Shown in pieces: positions 1 through 7,451 of a stretch of DNA of 11,951 nt; position 1 is the stretch's first letter; the number at the start of each line of letters is the position of its first letter. The DNA is taken from NCBI GenBank assembly GCA_002869305.1, contig PKTC01000144.1, forward strand, positions 1-11,951. The letters are read 5' to 3'. This DNA comes from Marinilabiliales bacterium. Lineage in GTDB: Bacteria; Bacteroidota; Bacteroidia; Bacteroidales; UBA12077. The notes under the pieces are model-generated. The model saw nothing but the letters and a program-made list of their open reading frames with translations. It did not search any database and was not told the DNA's origin. The position numbers were made by a program, and so were the translations under genes.

Positions 1-584
1 GCCTTAAATGTGTTCCAGGTAATTTGGGCGTTAATAATAGCAGTCTCAATCTTTTCATCTTCACCAGTAGAATTATTCTTAATAAATTGATACAAACCCG
101 GATGTACAACTTCTAAAGCCTTTAGATATGTAATTCTGTTAATGTTTAAAAGTTGCAATGCACTTCGATTTATGATATCGACTTTACCCACCTCACTCAC
201 AGAAATAATTCCTGTCATCGAATTTTCAATTAATGCTTTTAAGTAGGATTGTTGAATTTGTTTTTGTTCAGTAATATCAAAAAGTTGATTGCGAACATAT
301 TCTATATCACTTCTAAATTTTTCATGAATGTAAGGGAATGATTTATCATGAAATGCAAAGGATGCATCGTTTGTTTTTAGTGCCGAAAAGAAATTGGCAA
401 TTTCTCTATTAAATCTATTTATATAATGTAACAGTAAATAAACCTGCAGAATAAGCAGCAACGTTAAACTTAATGTTGTAAAAAGCTTTTCTTCTTTAAA
501 AAGGAATGGTAGGATGCAAAGGCAGGTTATCAGAATAAAAATTATTCTAATTATAATATTGGTATAAAATCGTTTGCTAATCAC
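1..584 (-). CDS. Sensor histidine kinase HK1, N-terminal part (runs off the left edge)
   Basis: Only the first 194 codons are visible. They encode two hydrophobic helices (about residues 8-28 and 34-55) joined by a very short loop, then a linker and a PAS-like region (about 113-190, including TGIISVSEVGKV). The HisKA and ATPase domains lie outside the window. I chose a GTG start at 584-582: it overlaps the RR1 stop in a GTGA arrangement, and the first residues (MISKRFY..IIIR) align without gaps to the start of the second kinase at 4553-5905 (MIYKRFY..IIIR). The NYIN/HYIN..NRE..FF.ALK segment after helix 2 is also shared. The protein should be an inner-membrane kinase phosphorylating RR1, translationally coupled to it. 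The kinase assignment rests on homology to the complete paralogue and on pairing with RR1; the catalytic residues cannot be seen here. Confidence 0.88.
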   Translation of the reverse strand, partial: MISKRFYTNIIIRIIFILITCLCILPFLFKEEKLFTTLSLTLLLILQVYLLLHYINRFNREIANFFSALKTNDASFAFHDKSFPYIHEKFRSDIEYVRNQLFDITEQKQIQQSYLKALIENSMTGIISVSEVGKVDIINRSALQLLNINRITYLKALEVVHPGLYQFIKNNSTGEDEKIETAIINAQITWNTFK

Positions 585-1948
585 GATGTTAAATTGTATT
601 TTTTGATTTTATTGTATAAAGTTTGTCTTGTTAATCCTAGTTCTCTGGCTGCATCTATCATTTTACCAGAATTATTCTCAAGTGCTCTTTGAATAGCCAG
701 TTTTTCAATTTCTTCGAATTTAAGTGGCCATTCACTTGATGTTGATTCCTGCTTTAACATGAAATCGTTTGCATTTAATGTCATGTCGGAGCTTAAAATT
801 ACAGCTTTTTCTATAGTGTGTCTTAATTCCCTTATGTTTCCAGGCCATTGATACTGAATTAATGCCTTAATAGCATCTTTACTCATCTCAATCGATGGTT
901 TATCGTACTTTGCCGAATAAAACTTTAAGTAATATTCTGCTATTGGTATAATATCTTCTTTGCGTTTACGCAATGGAGGAAGCTCAACTTGAACGGTATT
1001 AATTCTGTAGTACAGGTCTTCGCGAAATGTTCCCAAGCTAATTAGTTTTTCCAAATTTTTATTGGTTGCTGTTATTAATCGGACATTAATTGGTAAAGTA
1101 TAGTTACTCCCAACAGGAGTAATTTCTTGCTTTTGTATTGCTGTTAATATTTTGGATTGCAGTGAAAAAGGAACATTTCCGATTTCATCCAGAAATAAAG
1201 TTCCTTCGTTCGCAATCTCAAAACGTCCAATTCTGTCTTCTTTCGCATCTGTAAATGCACCCTTTTTATGACCAAATAATTCACTCTCAAATAAAAACTC
1301 TGATATGGAACCCATATCTATATTAATCATAGGTTTTAACTTGCGATTTGATTTTTGATGTATTTCTCTTGCTATTAACTCTTTACCTGTACCATTTTCC
1401 CCAAGAATCAGTACATTCGCATCGGTCGTAGCAACTTTGTCAATTAAGGAAAAAATCTCTTTCATGGAGGGAGATGAGCCCACAATCTTTTCTTTGGGTT
1501 TACTTATTTCATTGCTTAGTGACGCATTGTCTTTTGATAGTTTATTTATTTTTAACTGAGATTGTTTGATCTTTATGGCGGATTTAAGGGTATATATTAA
1601 CTTTTCATTATTCCATGGTTTAATTATAAAGTCACTAGCACCTTCTTTCATTGCCTTAACAGCAAGATTAACATCGCCATAGGCAGTAATCAGCACAATG
1701 GTAGCAAGCGTATCAATTTTTAAAATTTCATTTAACCAATAAATGCCTTCGTTACCTGTATTTATTCCTGCAGAGAAATTCATGTCCAACAATACAACAT
1801 CAAATGCCTCCTTTTTATATTCTGATAGTAATAAATTAGGATTTGAGATTGTTTTAATAAAATCAAATTCATCGTCAAGAAGAATTTTTAGTGATTTTAG
1901 AATATTTAAATCATCATCAACGATTAATATCTTTCCGTTTTTTTGCAT
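581..1948 (-). CDS. Sigma-54-dependent response regulator RR1 (REC-AAA+-Fis HTH, NtrC family)
   Basis: 455 residues. The receiver domain (about 5-120) has the acidic pocket DDD at 11-13, phospho-acceptor Asp55, Thr88 and Lys110. The AAA+ domain (about 154-395) has Walker A GENGTGKE (183-190), a sigma-54 contact loop GAFTDA (230-235, canonical GAFTGA), Walker B TLFLDE (250-255), arginine fingers near R309/R315 and sensor II in WPGNIREL. A Fis-type helix-turn-helix closes the protein (about 414-455, ARELGLTRQTLYNKI). It should bind an upstream enhancer and remodel sigma-54 RNA polymerase when phosphorylated by HK1. An upstream in-frame ATG at 2017 would add 23 residues. I prefer 1948 because it gives MQKNGKILIVDD, matching the start of RR2 (MNKKEGKILVVDD), and because the longer start overlaps the predicted promoter. 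The likely target is the divergent permease P1. Confidence 0.95.
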   Translation of the reverse strand: MQKNGKILIVDDDLNILKSLKILLDDEFDFIKTISNPNLLLSEYKKEAFDVVLLDMNFSAGINTGNEGIYWLNEILKIDTLATIVLITAYGDVNLAVKAMKEGASDFIIKPWNNEKLIYTLKSAIKIKQSQLKINKLSKDNASLSNEISKPKEKIVGSSPSMKEIFSLIDKVATTDANVLILGENGTGKELIAREIHQKSNRKLKPMINIDMGSISEFLFESELFGHKKGAFTDAKEDRIGRFEIANEGTLFLDEIGNVPFSLQSKILTAIQKQEITPVGSNYTLPINVRLITATNKNLEKLISLGTFREDLYYRINTVQVELPPLRKRKEDIIPIAEYYLKFYSAKYDKPSIEMSKDAIKALIQYQWPGNIRELRHTIEKAVILSSDMTLNANDFMLKQESTSSEWPLKFEEIEKLAIQRALENNSGKMIDAARELGLTRQTLYNKIKKYNLTS

Positions 1949-1988
1949 TCTTTTAATTAAATTGTACGATAACGTAAAAAACTGTAGA

Positions 1989-2019
1989 TAAATGTAAAAT
2001 TTTTTTACATAATACAAAA
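1989..2019 (-). promoter_or_regulatory. Predicted housekeeping promoter of the RR1-HK1 operon
   Basis: On the minus strand, TTTTG (plus 2015-2019) is followed after 18 nt by TACATTTA (plus 1989-1996). This fits the Bacteroidota pattern TTTG / TAnnTTTG with one mismatch in the -7 box. It lies about 41 nt upstream of the chosen RR1 start. The same 18-nt spacing occurs in the RR2 promoter. AT-rich DNA makes chance matches possible, so this is moderate support. Confidence 0.45.
1992..2010. promoter_or_regulatory. Perfect 8-bp inverted repeat, candidate operator/enhancer for RR1
   Basis: ATGTAAAA (1992-1999) and TTTTACAT (2003-2010) form a perfect palindrome around a 3-nt centre. The centre is 125 bp upstream of the P1 start and 53 bp upstream of the RR1 start, inside the predicted RR1 promoter spacer. 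The left arm belongs to TAAATGT (1989-1995), which recurs in the operator candidate of module 2. This position suits both an enhancer for P1 and autoregulation of RR1. Binding is inferred. Confidence 0.4.
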
Positions 2020-2048
2020 TACTTATATTTATTTATAGTGTTAATAAT

Positions 2049-2059
2049 CTGTAAGACAG
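2049..2059. repeat. Short inverted repeat CTGT-AAG-ACAG
   Basis: A perfect 4-bp dyad with a 3-nt centre lies 67-77 bp upstream of the P1 start, between the larger inverted repeat and the -24/-12-like element. It could be a second, weaker regulator site, but a dyad this short is expected by chance fairly often. Confidence 0.2.
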
Positions 2060-2073
2060 TAATATGCTAAATC

Positions 2074-2090
2074 TGGCATTTTGTTGGTAT
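2074..2090 (+). promoter_or_regulatory. Candidate sigma-54 (-24/-12) promoter of permease P1
   Basis: TGGCAT (2074-2079) matches five of six bases of the -24 element TGGCAC. After the proper spacing (GG, ten bases, GT) comes TGGTAT (2085-2090), a partial match to the -12 element TTGCW. Transcription would begin near 2100, leaving a leader of about 26 nt before the ATG at 2126. The divergent gene encodes a sigma-54 activator, which makes such a promoter expected. The -12 box is imperfect. Confidence 0.35.
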
Positions 2091-2125
2091 ACGATAGTAA
2101 AATGTTTAATTTAAAAACTCACATT

Positions 2126-4552
2126 ATGCTTCGTAATTTTTTAAAAGTTTCAATACGAAATTTAATTCGAAATAAAACCTATTCTTTTATTAATATATTG
2201 GGTTTGTCCATTGGAATGGCGTGCAGTATAATCATATTCTTATTTATTTTTGATGAACTAAGTTATGATAAATACCATAAAAATGCTGATGAAATATATA
2301 GAGTTGGTATAAATGCAGAACTTCAGGGTAGTAGAATAAAAGCATATGTAACAGGTGCTCCAGTAGGTAAAACATTTGTAAACGAAGTGCCTGAGGTATT
2401 AAATTCAACGCGTATTATTCGGGTGCAAATTGATGTGGATGAGGCAGTGGTTAAGTTTGGTGAAAAGAAATTTATTGAGGAGAACTTATTTTTTGTAGAT
2501 AGCAGTTTCTTTAACATATTCGATGTTGAAATTGTAAATGGAGATCAGGATCATCTTTTAAATGCACCTAATCAAATTGTTATTTCGCAGAGTATTGCCG
2601 AAAAGTATTTCAGCGATAAAGATCCTGTTGGTAAATCATTAACCATATTAGATAATGAGTATTTAGTTAAGGCCGTTTTCAAAGATTGTCCTTCAAATAC
2701 TCATTTGCATTACAATATTCTGGCTTCATTGGTTACATTGACTATTGCAGATGGTGAAGGTTGGATGAATAATGATTATTCTTACACTTATTTATTGCTT
2801 GAAAAGGAAGCTAATGTAGCTTCTGTGAAACAAAAAATGTTAGATGTAGCGATCAAGTTTATTGAGCCAGAGTTACAAAATGTGTTTGGTGTAAGTATGG
2901 AAGAATTTAAGAGTGCAGGAAATACATTTGAATATATACTTCAACCCTTAACAGATATCCATCTTAAATCGCACACAGATTATGAACTAGAAGCCAACTC
3001 AAATATTCTTTATGTATATATTTTCTCGATAATTGCAATTTTTATTTTGTTTATTGCCATTATCAATTTTATGAATCTATCAACCGCCCGATCAGCTACC
3101 AGGGCAAAAGAAGTGGGATTGAGAAAGGTTATAGGAGCCCAAAGACGCAATCTATTTTACCAATTTTTATTTGAGTCGATTATAATGAGTATTATTTCAT
3201 TAATTGTTGGGATGGTAATTATAGAATCGGTATTGCCATATTTTAATAGTTTTACTCTGAAGGACTTATCAATTGGGTATTTTTCTAATTTTTATGTAAT
3301 GCCTTCCCTGCTTATGATGGCTATTGTTGTCGGAGTTGTATCGGGTTTATATTCAGCAAGTTATTTATCATCATCAAAAATACTAAATGTTATTAAAGGT
3401 AAAGTAATTTCCGGCGGAAGACATAGGTGGTTCCGTAGTTTCTTGGTAATCTTTCAATTTTCAATTTCTATTACCTTGTTCATCTGTACCTTTATTATTT
3501 ATGGGCAATTAAATTTGTTAAAAAATAAGGATGTTGGATTCAATAAAAAAGACATAGTTGTTATTGAAAAGGCCTATTCACTAGGAAATTCAGACGAAGC
3601 ATTTAAAAATGAATTATTGGCTAATCCCTTAATCGAAAGTGTTGCAGGATCTGGAACTTTACCTGCTCGAATGTTTGGAGGTTTGCCATTGGCAGTTGAA
3701 GGAGACGAAAGTAATAAGTCTTTTGCACCTCGAATGATGTCTGTTGATCAGGATTTTGCTAAAACCTATGAGTTAACTTTGAAAGATGGTCGGTTCTTCT
3801 CACTGGATTACAGTACAGATTCTTTTGCAATTGTAATTAACGAATCTGCTGTTAAAGAGTTCAGTCTTAAAGACCCGGTAGGAAAAAGACTAATAACAAC
3901 ATTCGGAGACGAAACCTATTATTGGAAGATAATTGGAGTTGTTAAAAACTTCAATTTTAGATCCTTACATCAGGATGTTGGATCTTTAGTGTTAACAAGT
4001 TCATTTGTAAATGATATTAGATTATTATCTGTAAAAATGAAATCGGGAATCAGCACAGAAACTATCGATTTTATCAGTGATAAATGGGATAAATTTGTTT
4101 CTGATTCACCATTGGACTATTCAATCATGGAAGAGGATTTTGATAATTTGCACAGTGAAGAATTTAGAACTGGAGATGTGTTTAAGTTATTTTCATTTTT
4201 GGCAATATTTATAGCATGTTTAGGATTATTTGGTCTAGCATCGTTTATTGCAGAAAACAAAACAAAAGAAGTTGGAATAAGAAAAGCAATGGGAGCATCA
4301 ACAATCCAAATAGTTAGTTTACTATTGTTACAATTTACAAAGTGGGTATTATGGTCCAATATAATTGCTTGGCCTATAGCTTATATTTTTATGAGAAACT
4401 GGTTAAATAATTTTGCCTATAAAGTAAATATTCACTGGTGGATATTTCTTATCTCAGCTATTTTAGGACTTTTGATCGCATCCCTTACAGTAAGTTTCCA
4501 AGCAATAAAGGCTGCAAGAGCTAATCCTGTTAATAGTTTAAGATACGAATAG
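2126..4552 (+). CDS. ABC transporter permease P1, tandem MacB_PCD-FtsX
   Basis: 808 residues from the chosen ATG. Predicted topology is eight helices in two repeats: TM1 (about 20-43), a large periplasmic MacB_PCD domain (44-290), TM2-TM4 (about 294-318, 345-372, 388-414), then TM5 (436-460), a second periplasmic domain (461-685) and TM6-TM8 (about 686-709, 734-756, 771-794). The FtsX coupling-helix motif appears twice, KEVGLRKVIGA (328-338) and KEVGIRKAMGA (714-724), and the protein ends in the family-typical ANPVNSLRYE. It should sit in the inner membrane and use a separately encoded ATPase to drive mechanotransmission or export; the substrate is unknown. The start at 2126 (MLRNFLKVSIRN) aligns with P2 and P3. 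An ATG at 2102 and a TTG at 2081 in the same frame are less likely, and the TTG would overlap the candidate promoter. No clear Shine-Dalgarno is present. Confidence 0.93.
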   Translation: MLRNFLKVSIRNLIRNKTYSFINILGLSIGMACSIIIFLFIFDELSYDKYHKNADEIYRVGINAELQGSRIKAYVTGAPVGKTFVNEVPEVLNSTRIIRVQIDVDEAVVKFGEKKFIEENLFFVDSSFFNIFDVEIVNGDQDHLLNAPNQIVISQSIAEKYFSDKDPVGKSLTILDNEYLVKAVFKDCPSNTHLHYNILASLVTLTIADGEGWMNNDYSYTYLLLEKEANVASVKQKMLDVAIKFIEPELQNVFGVSMEEFKSAGNTFEYILQPLTDIHLKSHTDYELEANSNILYVYIFSIIAIFILFIAIINFMNLSTARSATRAKEVGLRKVIGAQRRNLFYQFLFESIIMSIISLIVGMVIIESVLPYFNSFTLKDLSIGYFSNFYVMPSLLMMAIVVGVVSGLYSASYLSSSKILNVIKGKVISGGRHRWFRSFLVIFQFSISITLFICTFIIYGQLNLLKNKDVGFNKKDIVVIEKAYSLGNSDEAFKNELLANPLIESVAGSGTLPARMFGGLPLAVEGDESNKSFAPRMMSVDQDFAKTYELTLKDGRFFSLDYSTDSFAIVINESAVKEFSLKDPVGKRLITTFGDETYYWKIIGVVKNFNFRSLHQDVGSLVLTSSFVNDIRLLSVKMKSGISTETIDFISDKWDKFVSDSPLDYSIMEEDFDNLHSEEFRTGDVFKLFSFLAIFIACLGLFGLASFIAENKTKEVGIRKAMGASTIQIVSLLLLQFTKWVLWSNIIAWPIAYIFMRNWLNNFAYKVNIHWWIFLISAILGLLIASLTVSFQAIKAARANPVNSLRYE

Positions 4553-5905
4553 CTAAAATTCTAAGGTGAAAGTAGTTTCCATTTCAGGATCAGATTGAAC
4601 AGAAATATTTCCACCGTGTAACTGCATAATCTGTCGAGCAAGGCTTAATCCAATTCCCGAGCCTTGCTCTTTGGTTGTATAGAAAGGCATGAAGATTTCA
4701 TTAATTTGATCGTCTGGAATGCCAGTTCCATTGTCTTTTAGTATAATTTCAATTCTATTATCGGAATTATAGCCACCTGTTAAAGTAATTTGATTATCGG
4801 TGTTACTTTTAAATGCTTCCAGTGAGTTCTTGATTAAATTAATAATTACCTGCTCTACTAAATTTTTATCAGCTTCAATTTCAAGTGTTTTAGGATTTAC
4901 GTGTAATTGCACTTTTACGCTCTTTTGCTTAATCTCATTTTTAAATAGCGATATAGAATTGTTTAATAATTCAAAAATGCCAACTTTGCTGGTCTTTAGA
5001 CTTTTTATTTTTGTAAGGCTTTTATATTTCTCAACAAAATTTCGCAATCCAATGCTTCGTTCTTCGATTAAGTCCACATTTATAAGAACATCTTTAATGT
5101 CTTCATTAGTAATAGTATCAATGGTCGCAATTTGATTCTTTTTTTTAAGACCCTTATTAATTGCTACTGTTAAGGTTGTTATGGGTGTTACTGAATTCAT
5201 TATTTCATGAGTCAAGACACGAATAAGCTTTTGCCATGAGCTCAGTTCATTATCTTCCAGTTCATTTTTAACATCTTGAATAGAGATTAATTTAAGATTT
5301 TCATCATCAAAACTAAACTGGGTTGCATGAATTAAAACCTGAATAAAGCTGCTTTGAATCTTAATACGTAAAACCTTTTGCTCACCTGGTTTAAGTTTTT
5401 TTATCTCTAAAGCTAAATTATTATTGATCTCAATTAACTTACCAAATGTACTCAGTGATTCTGATTTAAGTAATTTTCTAAGAGCTTTATTTGAATGAAT
5501 AATTTTACCTTCGGTATTTAAGGTTAATATTCCAATTGGAATGTGCTCAACAACAAACTCAAAATATTTTGAGCTTTTTTCGGACTCAATTCTTGATTTT
5601 CCAATTAATTCCGATATTTCGTTTAACGATCCAGCAAGCTCTTTAAAGACTCCTTTATTGTCGCTGAATCGCAGTAAGGAGGAAGAGTCTTTATCTTTTA
5701 ATGCATTAAAAAACCTTGCTAGCTCTCGATTCGTTTTGTTAATATAATTAATTAATCCGATAAGCTGTATTATTACTAAAGAGCTAATGGTAATAAGAGT
5801 ATATATTTTTTCAGGTACATGAAAACTAAAGGACAGCCAAAACCCGGTTGCAAATAATACGATAACCCGGATGATTATAATAAAATAAAATCGCTTATAA
5901 ATCAT
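4553..5905 (-). CDS. Sensor histidine kinase HK2 (two TM helices, PAS, HisKA, HATPase_c)
   Basis: 450 residues, complete. Two membrane helices (about 7-28 and 35-55) are separated by only about six residues (around HVPEKI), so there is almost no periplasmic sensor. A linker and a PAS-like domain (about 113-212) follow. The HisKA H-box RVLTHEIMNSVTPI places the phospho-acceptor at His233. The ATPase domain shows the N-box NLIKNS (N356, N360), G1 DNGTGIP (391-397), F-box FMPFYTTK (405-412) and G2 GSGIGL (415-420), so it should be catalytically active. The ATG lies inside the end of RR2 (11-bp overlap), which suggests translational coupling. Its partner is RR2. The short loop resembles intramembrane-sensing kinases, which often read a partner permease; that role is inferred. 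Its stop codon directly abuts that of P1. Confidence 0.95.
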   Translation of the reverse strand: MIYKRFYFIIIIRVIVLFATGFWLSFSFHVPEKIYTLITISSLVIIQLIGLINYINKTNRELARFFNALKDKDSSSLLRFSDNKGVFKELAGSLNEISELIGKSRIESEKSSKYFEFVVEHIPIGILTLNTEGKIIHSNKALRKLLKSESLSTFGKLIEINNNLALEIKKLKPGEQKVLRIKIQSSFIQVLIHATQFSFDDENLKLISIQDVKNELEDNELSSWQKLIRVLTHEIMNSVTPITTLTVAINKGLKKKNQIATIDTITNEDIKDVLINVDLIEERSIGLRNFVEKYKSLTKIKSLKTSKVGIFELLNNSISLFKNEIKQKSVKVQLHVNPKTLEIEADKNLVEQVIINLIKNSLEAFKSNTDNQITLTGGYNSDNRIEIILKDNGTGIPDDQINEIFMPFYTTKEQGSGIGLSLARQIMQLHGGNISVQSDPEMETTFTLEF

Positions 5906-7268
5906 ATTTACTCAATTTAGAATAAAGGGTTGATCTTGAAATGTCTAATATTTTAGCAGCTTGACTTAAATTTCCTGCAGCTTTTTTTAAAGCATTTTCA
6001 ACAACCAATCTTTCTGCTTCGGCAAGTGTCTCAACATTTGAGAAACCCTGTTTTTTGATGCTGTCATCAGGGTTAAAAAAATCAGTAGGGCGAAGTATAT
6101 TTTTTTCACATAAAATTACTGCTTTTTCTATAGTGTGCTTAAGTTCACGCACATTACCCGGCCATTGATATTGTAAGAGTTTTTTGTAGGAGTCACTGTT
6201 AATCTTTAATATTTGCTTTTGATATTGTTTAGAATATTTATGAACAAAATATTCTGCCAATTCAATGATATCTTCACCTCTTTCCCTTAGAGGATGAATG
6301 GTTAATTCAATTGTATTCAACCTATACAATAAATCTTCTCGAAATAGATTCTCATCAACTAAGTTAAGTAGATCTTTGTTGCTTGCCGAAATTAGTCTTA
6401 TATCAATATCTTTTTCTGCATTGGATCCCAATGGTGTTATCTTTCTTTGTTCCAGAATCGTTAATATTTTTGATTGCATAATCAGCGGTAAATTGCCAAT
6501 TTCGTCTAAAAAAAGAGTGCCATTATTGGCTAATTCAAATCGACCTATGCGCGATTCTTTAGCATCAGTATAAGCTCCTTTTACATGTCCAAAAAGTTCA
6601 CTTTCAAAAAGAGTTTCGCTAACGGAACCCATGTCAACACTTATAAAAGAATTATTCTTTCGGTTTGATAATCTGTGTATCTCCCTGGCTATAAGCTCTT
6701 TTCCTGTTCCATTTTCTCCTTGTATCAGTATATTGGCATCTGTTTCTGCTACTTTCTGAACTTTTTTTAATAATTTTTTAATTTCTTCTGAACTTCCTAT
6801 TATGCTGTTGTTTAACTTGTTAATATCATTATTTAAGGCTTTTTGTTTATTCTTTAATTCGGTTACCTCTTTTTTTGCTTTTCTAAGCTTTACTCCTGAC
6901 TGAAGGGTTGTTATCAATTTATTTGGATCCCAGGGTTTACTTATAAAATCTGTTGCCCCTTCTTTAATGGCTTTTACAGCAAGATCAATATCCCCATAAG
7001 CCGTAATTAAAATAACGATAGCATTTGGATCTATTTTTAAAATTTCATGTAACCAGAATATTCCCTCATTTCCTGTATTTTCAGAAGCTTTAAAGTTCAT
7101 ATCTAATAAAATAACATCGAACTGATCTTTTCGGATACGATTAGGTATTACATTTGGATTAGAAATAGTATGTATTTCTTCAAAATCATATTTTAATAGT
7201 TGATTTAATGAGCTAAGAATTCCGGCATTATCATCAACAACTAAAATCTTACCCTCTTTCTTGTTCAT
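5895..7268 (-). CDS. Sigma-54-dependent response regulator RR2 (REC-AAA+-Fis HTH, NtrC family)
   Basis: 457 residues, collinear with RR1. The receiver has DD at 12-13, phospho-acceptor Asp56, Thr89 and Lys111. A charged, probably coiled-coil linker follows (about 128-155). The AAA+ domain has Walker A GENGTGKE (184-191), GAYTDA (231-236) in place of GAFTGA, Walker B TLFLDE (251-256), arginine fingers in FREDLLYR (309-316) and sensor II WPGNVREL. The C-terminal Fis helix-turn-helix (about 415-457, AAKILDISRSTLYSKL) has recognition residues different from RR1, so the two should bind different or only partly overlapping sites. First gene of an RR2-HK2 operon, divergent from P2, which is its most likely target. 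Confidence 0.95.
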   Translation of the reverse strand: MNKKEGKILVVDDNAGILSSLNQLLKYDFEEIHTISNPNVIPNRIRKDQFDVILLDMNFKASENTGNEGIFWLHEILKIDPNAIVILITAYGDIDLAVKAIKEGATDFISKPWDPNKLITTLQSGVKLRKAKKEVTELKNKQKALNNDINKLNNSIIGSSEEIKKLLKKVQKVAETDANILIQGENGTGKELIAREIHRLSNRKNNSFISVDMGSVSETLFESELFGHVKGAYTDAKESRIGRFELANNGTLFLDEIGNLPLIMQSKILTILEQRKITPLGSNAEKDIDIRLISASNKDLLNLVDENLFREDLLYRLNTIELTIHPLRERGEDIIELAEYFVHKYSKQYQKQILKINSDSYKKLLQYQWPGNVRELKHTIEKAVILCEKNILRPTDFFNPDDSIKKQGFSNVETLAEAERLVVENALKKAAGNLSQAAKILDISRSTLYSKLSKYDL

Positions 7269-7290
7269 TTTAAATGGTTTATATTTATTA

Positions 7291-7321
7291 CAAATATAGT
7301 AAATATTAAATATGTACGAAA
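7291..7321 (-). promoter_or_regulatory. Predicted housekeeping promoter of the RR2-HK2 operon
   Basis: On the minus strand, TATATTTG (plus 7291-7298) is an exact TAnnTTTG -7 box. TTTCG (plus 7317-7321) sits 18 nt upstream as a near-match to the -33 box. The -7 box is about 23 nt from the RR2 ATG, leaving a short leader. The -33 box falls inside the dyad at 7313-7349, so a bound regulator could repress its own operon. Confidence 0.55.
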
Positions 7322-7349
7322 TATGACACTAAATGTCGTAATTAGTACA
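7313..7349. promoter_or_regulatory. Nested dyad TGTAC-N7-GACA-N5-TGTC-N7-GTACA, candidate regulator site
   Basis: Outer arms TGTAC (7313-7317) and GTACA (7345-7349) and inner arms GACA (7325-7328) and TGTC (7334-7337) share the same centre at 7331. Counting the bases between, 14 of 18 positions pair. The centre is 121 bp upstream of the P2 start and covers the RR2 -33 box. It overlaps a second dyad at 7330-7356, so only one of them may be the functional unit. Confidence 0.4.
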
Positions 7350-7369
7350 ACATTTAAAAAATGACACTA
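7323..7369 (+). repeat. Direct repeat of ATGACACTA flanking the dyad
   Basis: The nine-base word ATGACACTA occurs at 7323-7331 and again at 7361-7369, 38 bp apart in the same orientation. The two copies flank the 11-bp inverted repeat. They may be part of a multi-site operator; their role is not established by the sequence. Confidence 0.35.
7330..7356. promoter_or_regulatory. 11-bp inverted repeat TAAATGTCGTA-N5-TACAACATTTA, candidate RR2 enhancer
   Basis: The arms 7330-7340 and 7346-7356 pair at 10 of 11 positions around a 5-nt centre. This is the strongest dyad in the intergenic region and has the size expected of a Fis-type dimer site. Its centre is 109 bp upstream of the P2 start and 75 bp upstream of the RR2 start. 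The outer half-site TAAATGT is also present in the module 1 repeat. Confidence 0.5.
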
Positions 7370-7451
7370 CTTTTATATGGTTTAAAACACAGTTAATTAA
7401 AGTTTTGAGCGTTTTGGTATAATATTCGGATGGATGTAAAAAAAAGATTAT

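Noticed and set aside
1743..1991. Plus-strand ORF antisense to the RR1 receiver domain, and similar plus-strand ORFs within HK2 and RR2
   Set aside because: All lie opposite well-conserved domains and encode low-complexity, Ser/Phe-rich translations typical of antisense frames.
1949..2017. 23-residue N-terminal extension of RR1
   Set aside because: Receiver domains of this family start a few residues before the first beta strand, RR2 supports the start at 1948, and the extension would cover the predicted promoter.
2081..2125. Longer N-terminus for P1 from TTG 2081 or ATG 2102
   Set aside because: The extra residues have no counterpart in P2 or P3, and the region overlaps the candidate promoter. 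ATG 2102 remains possible but less likely.
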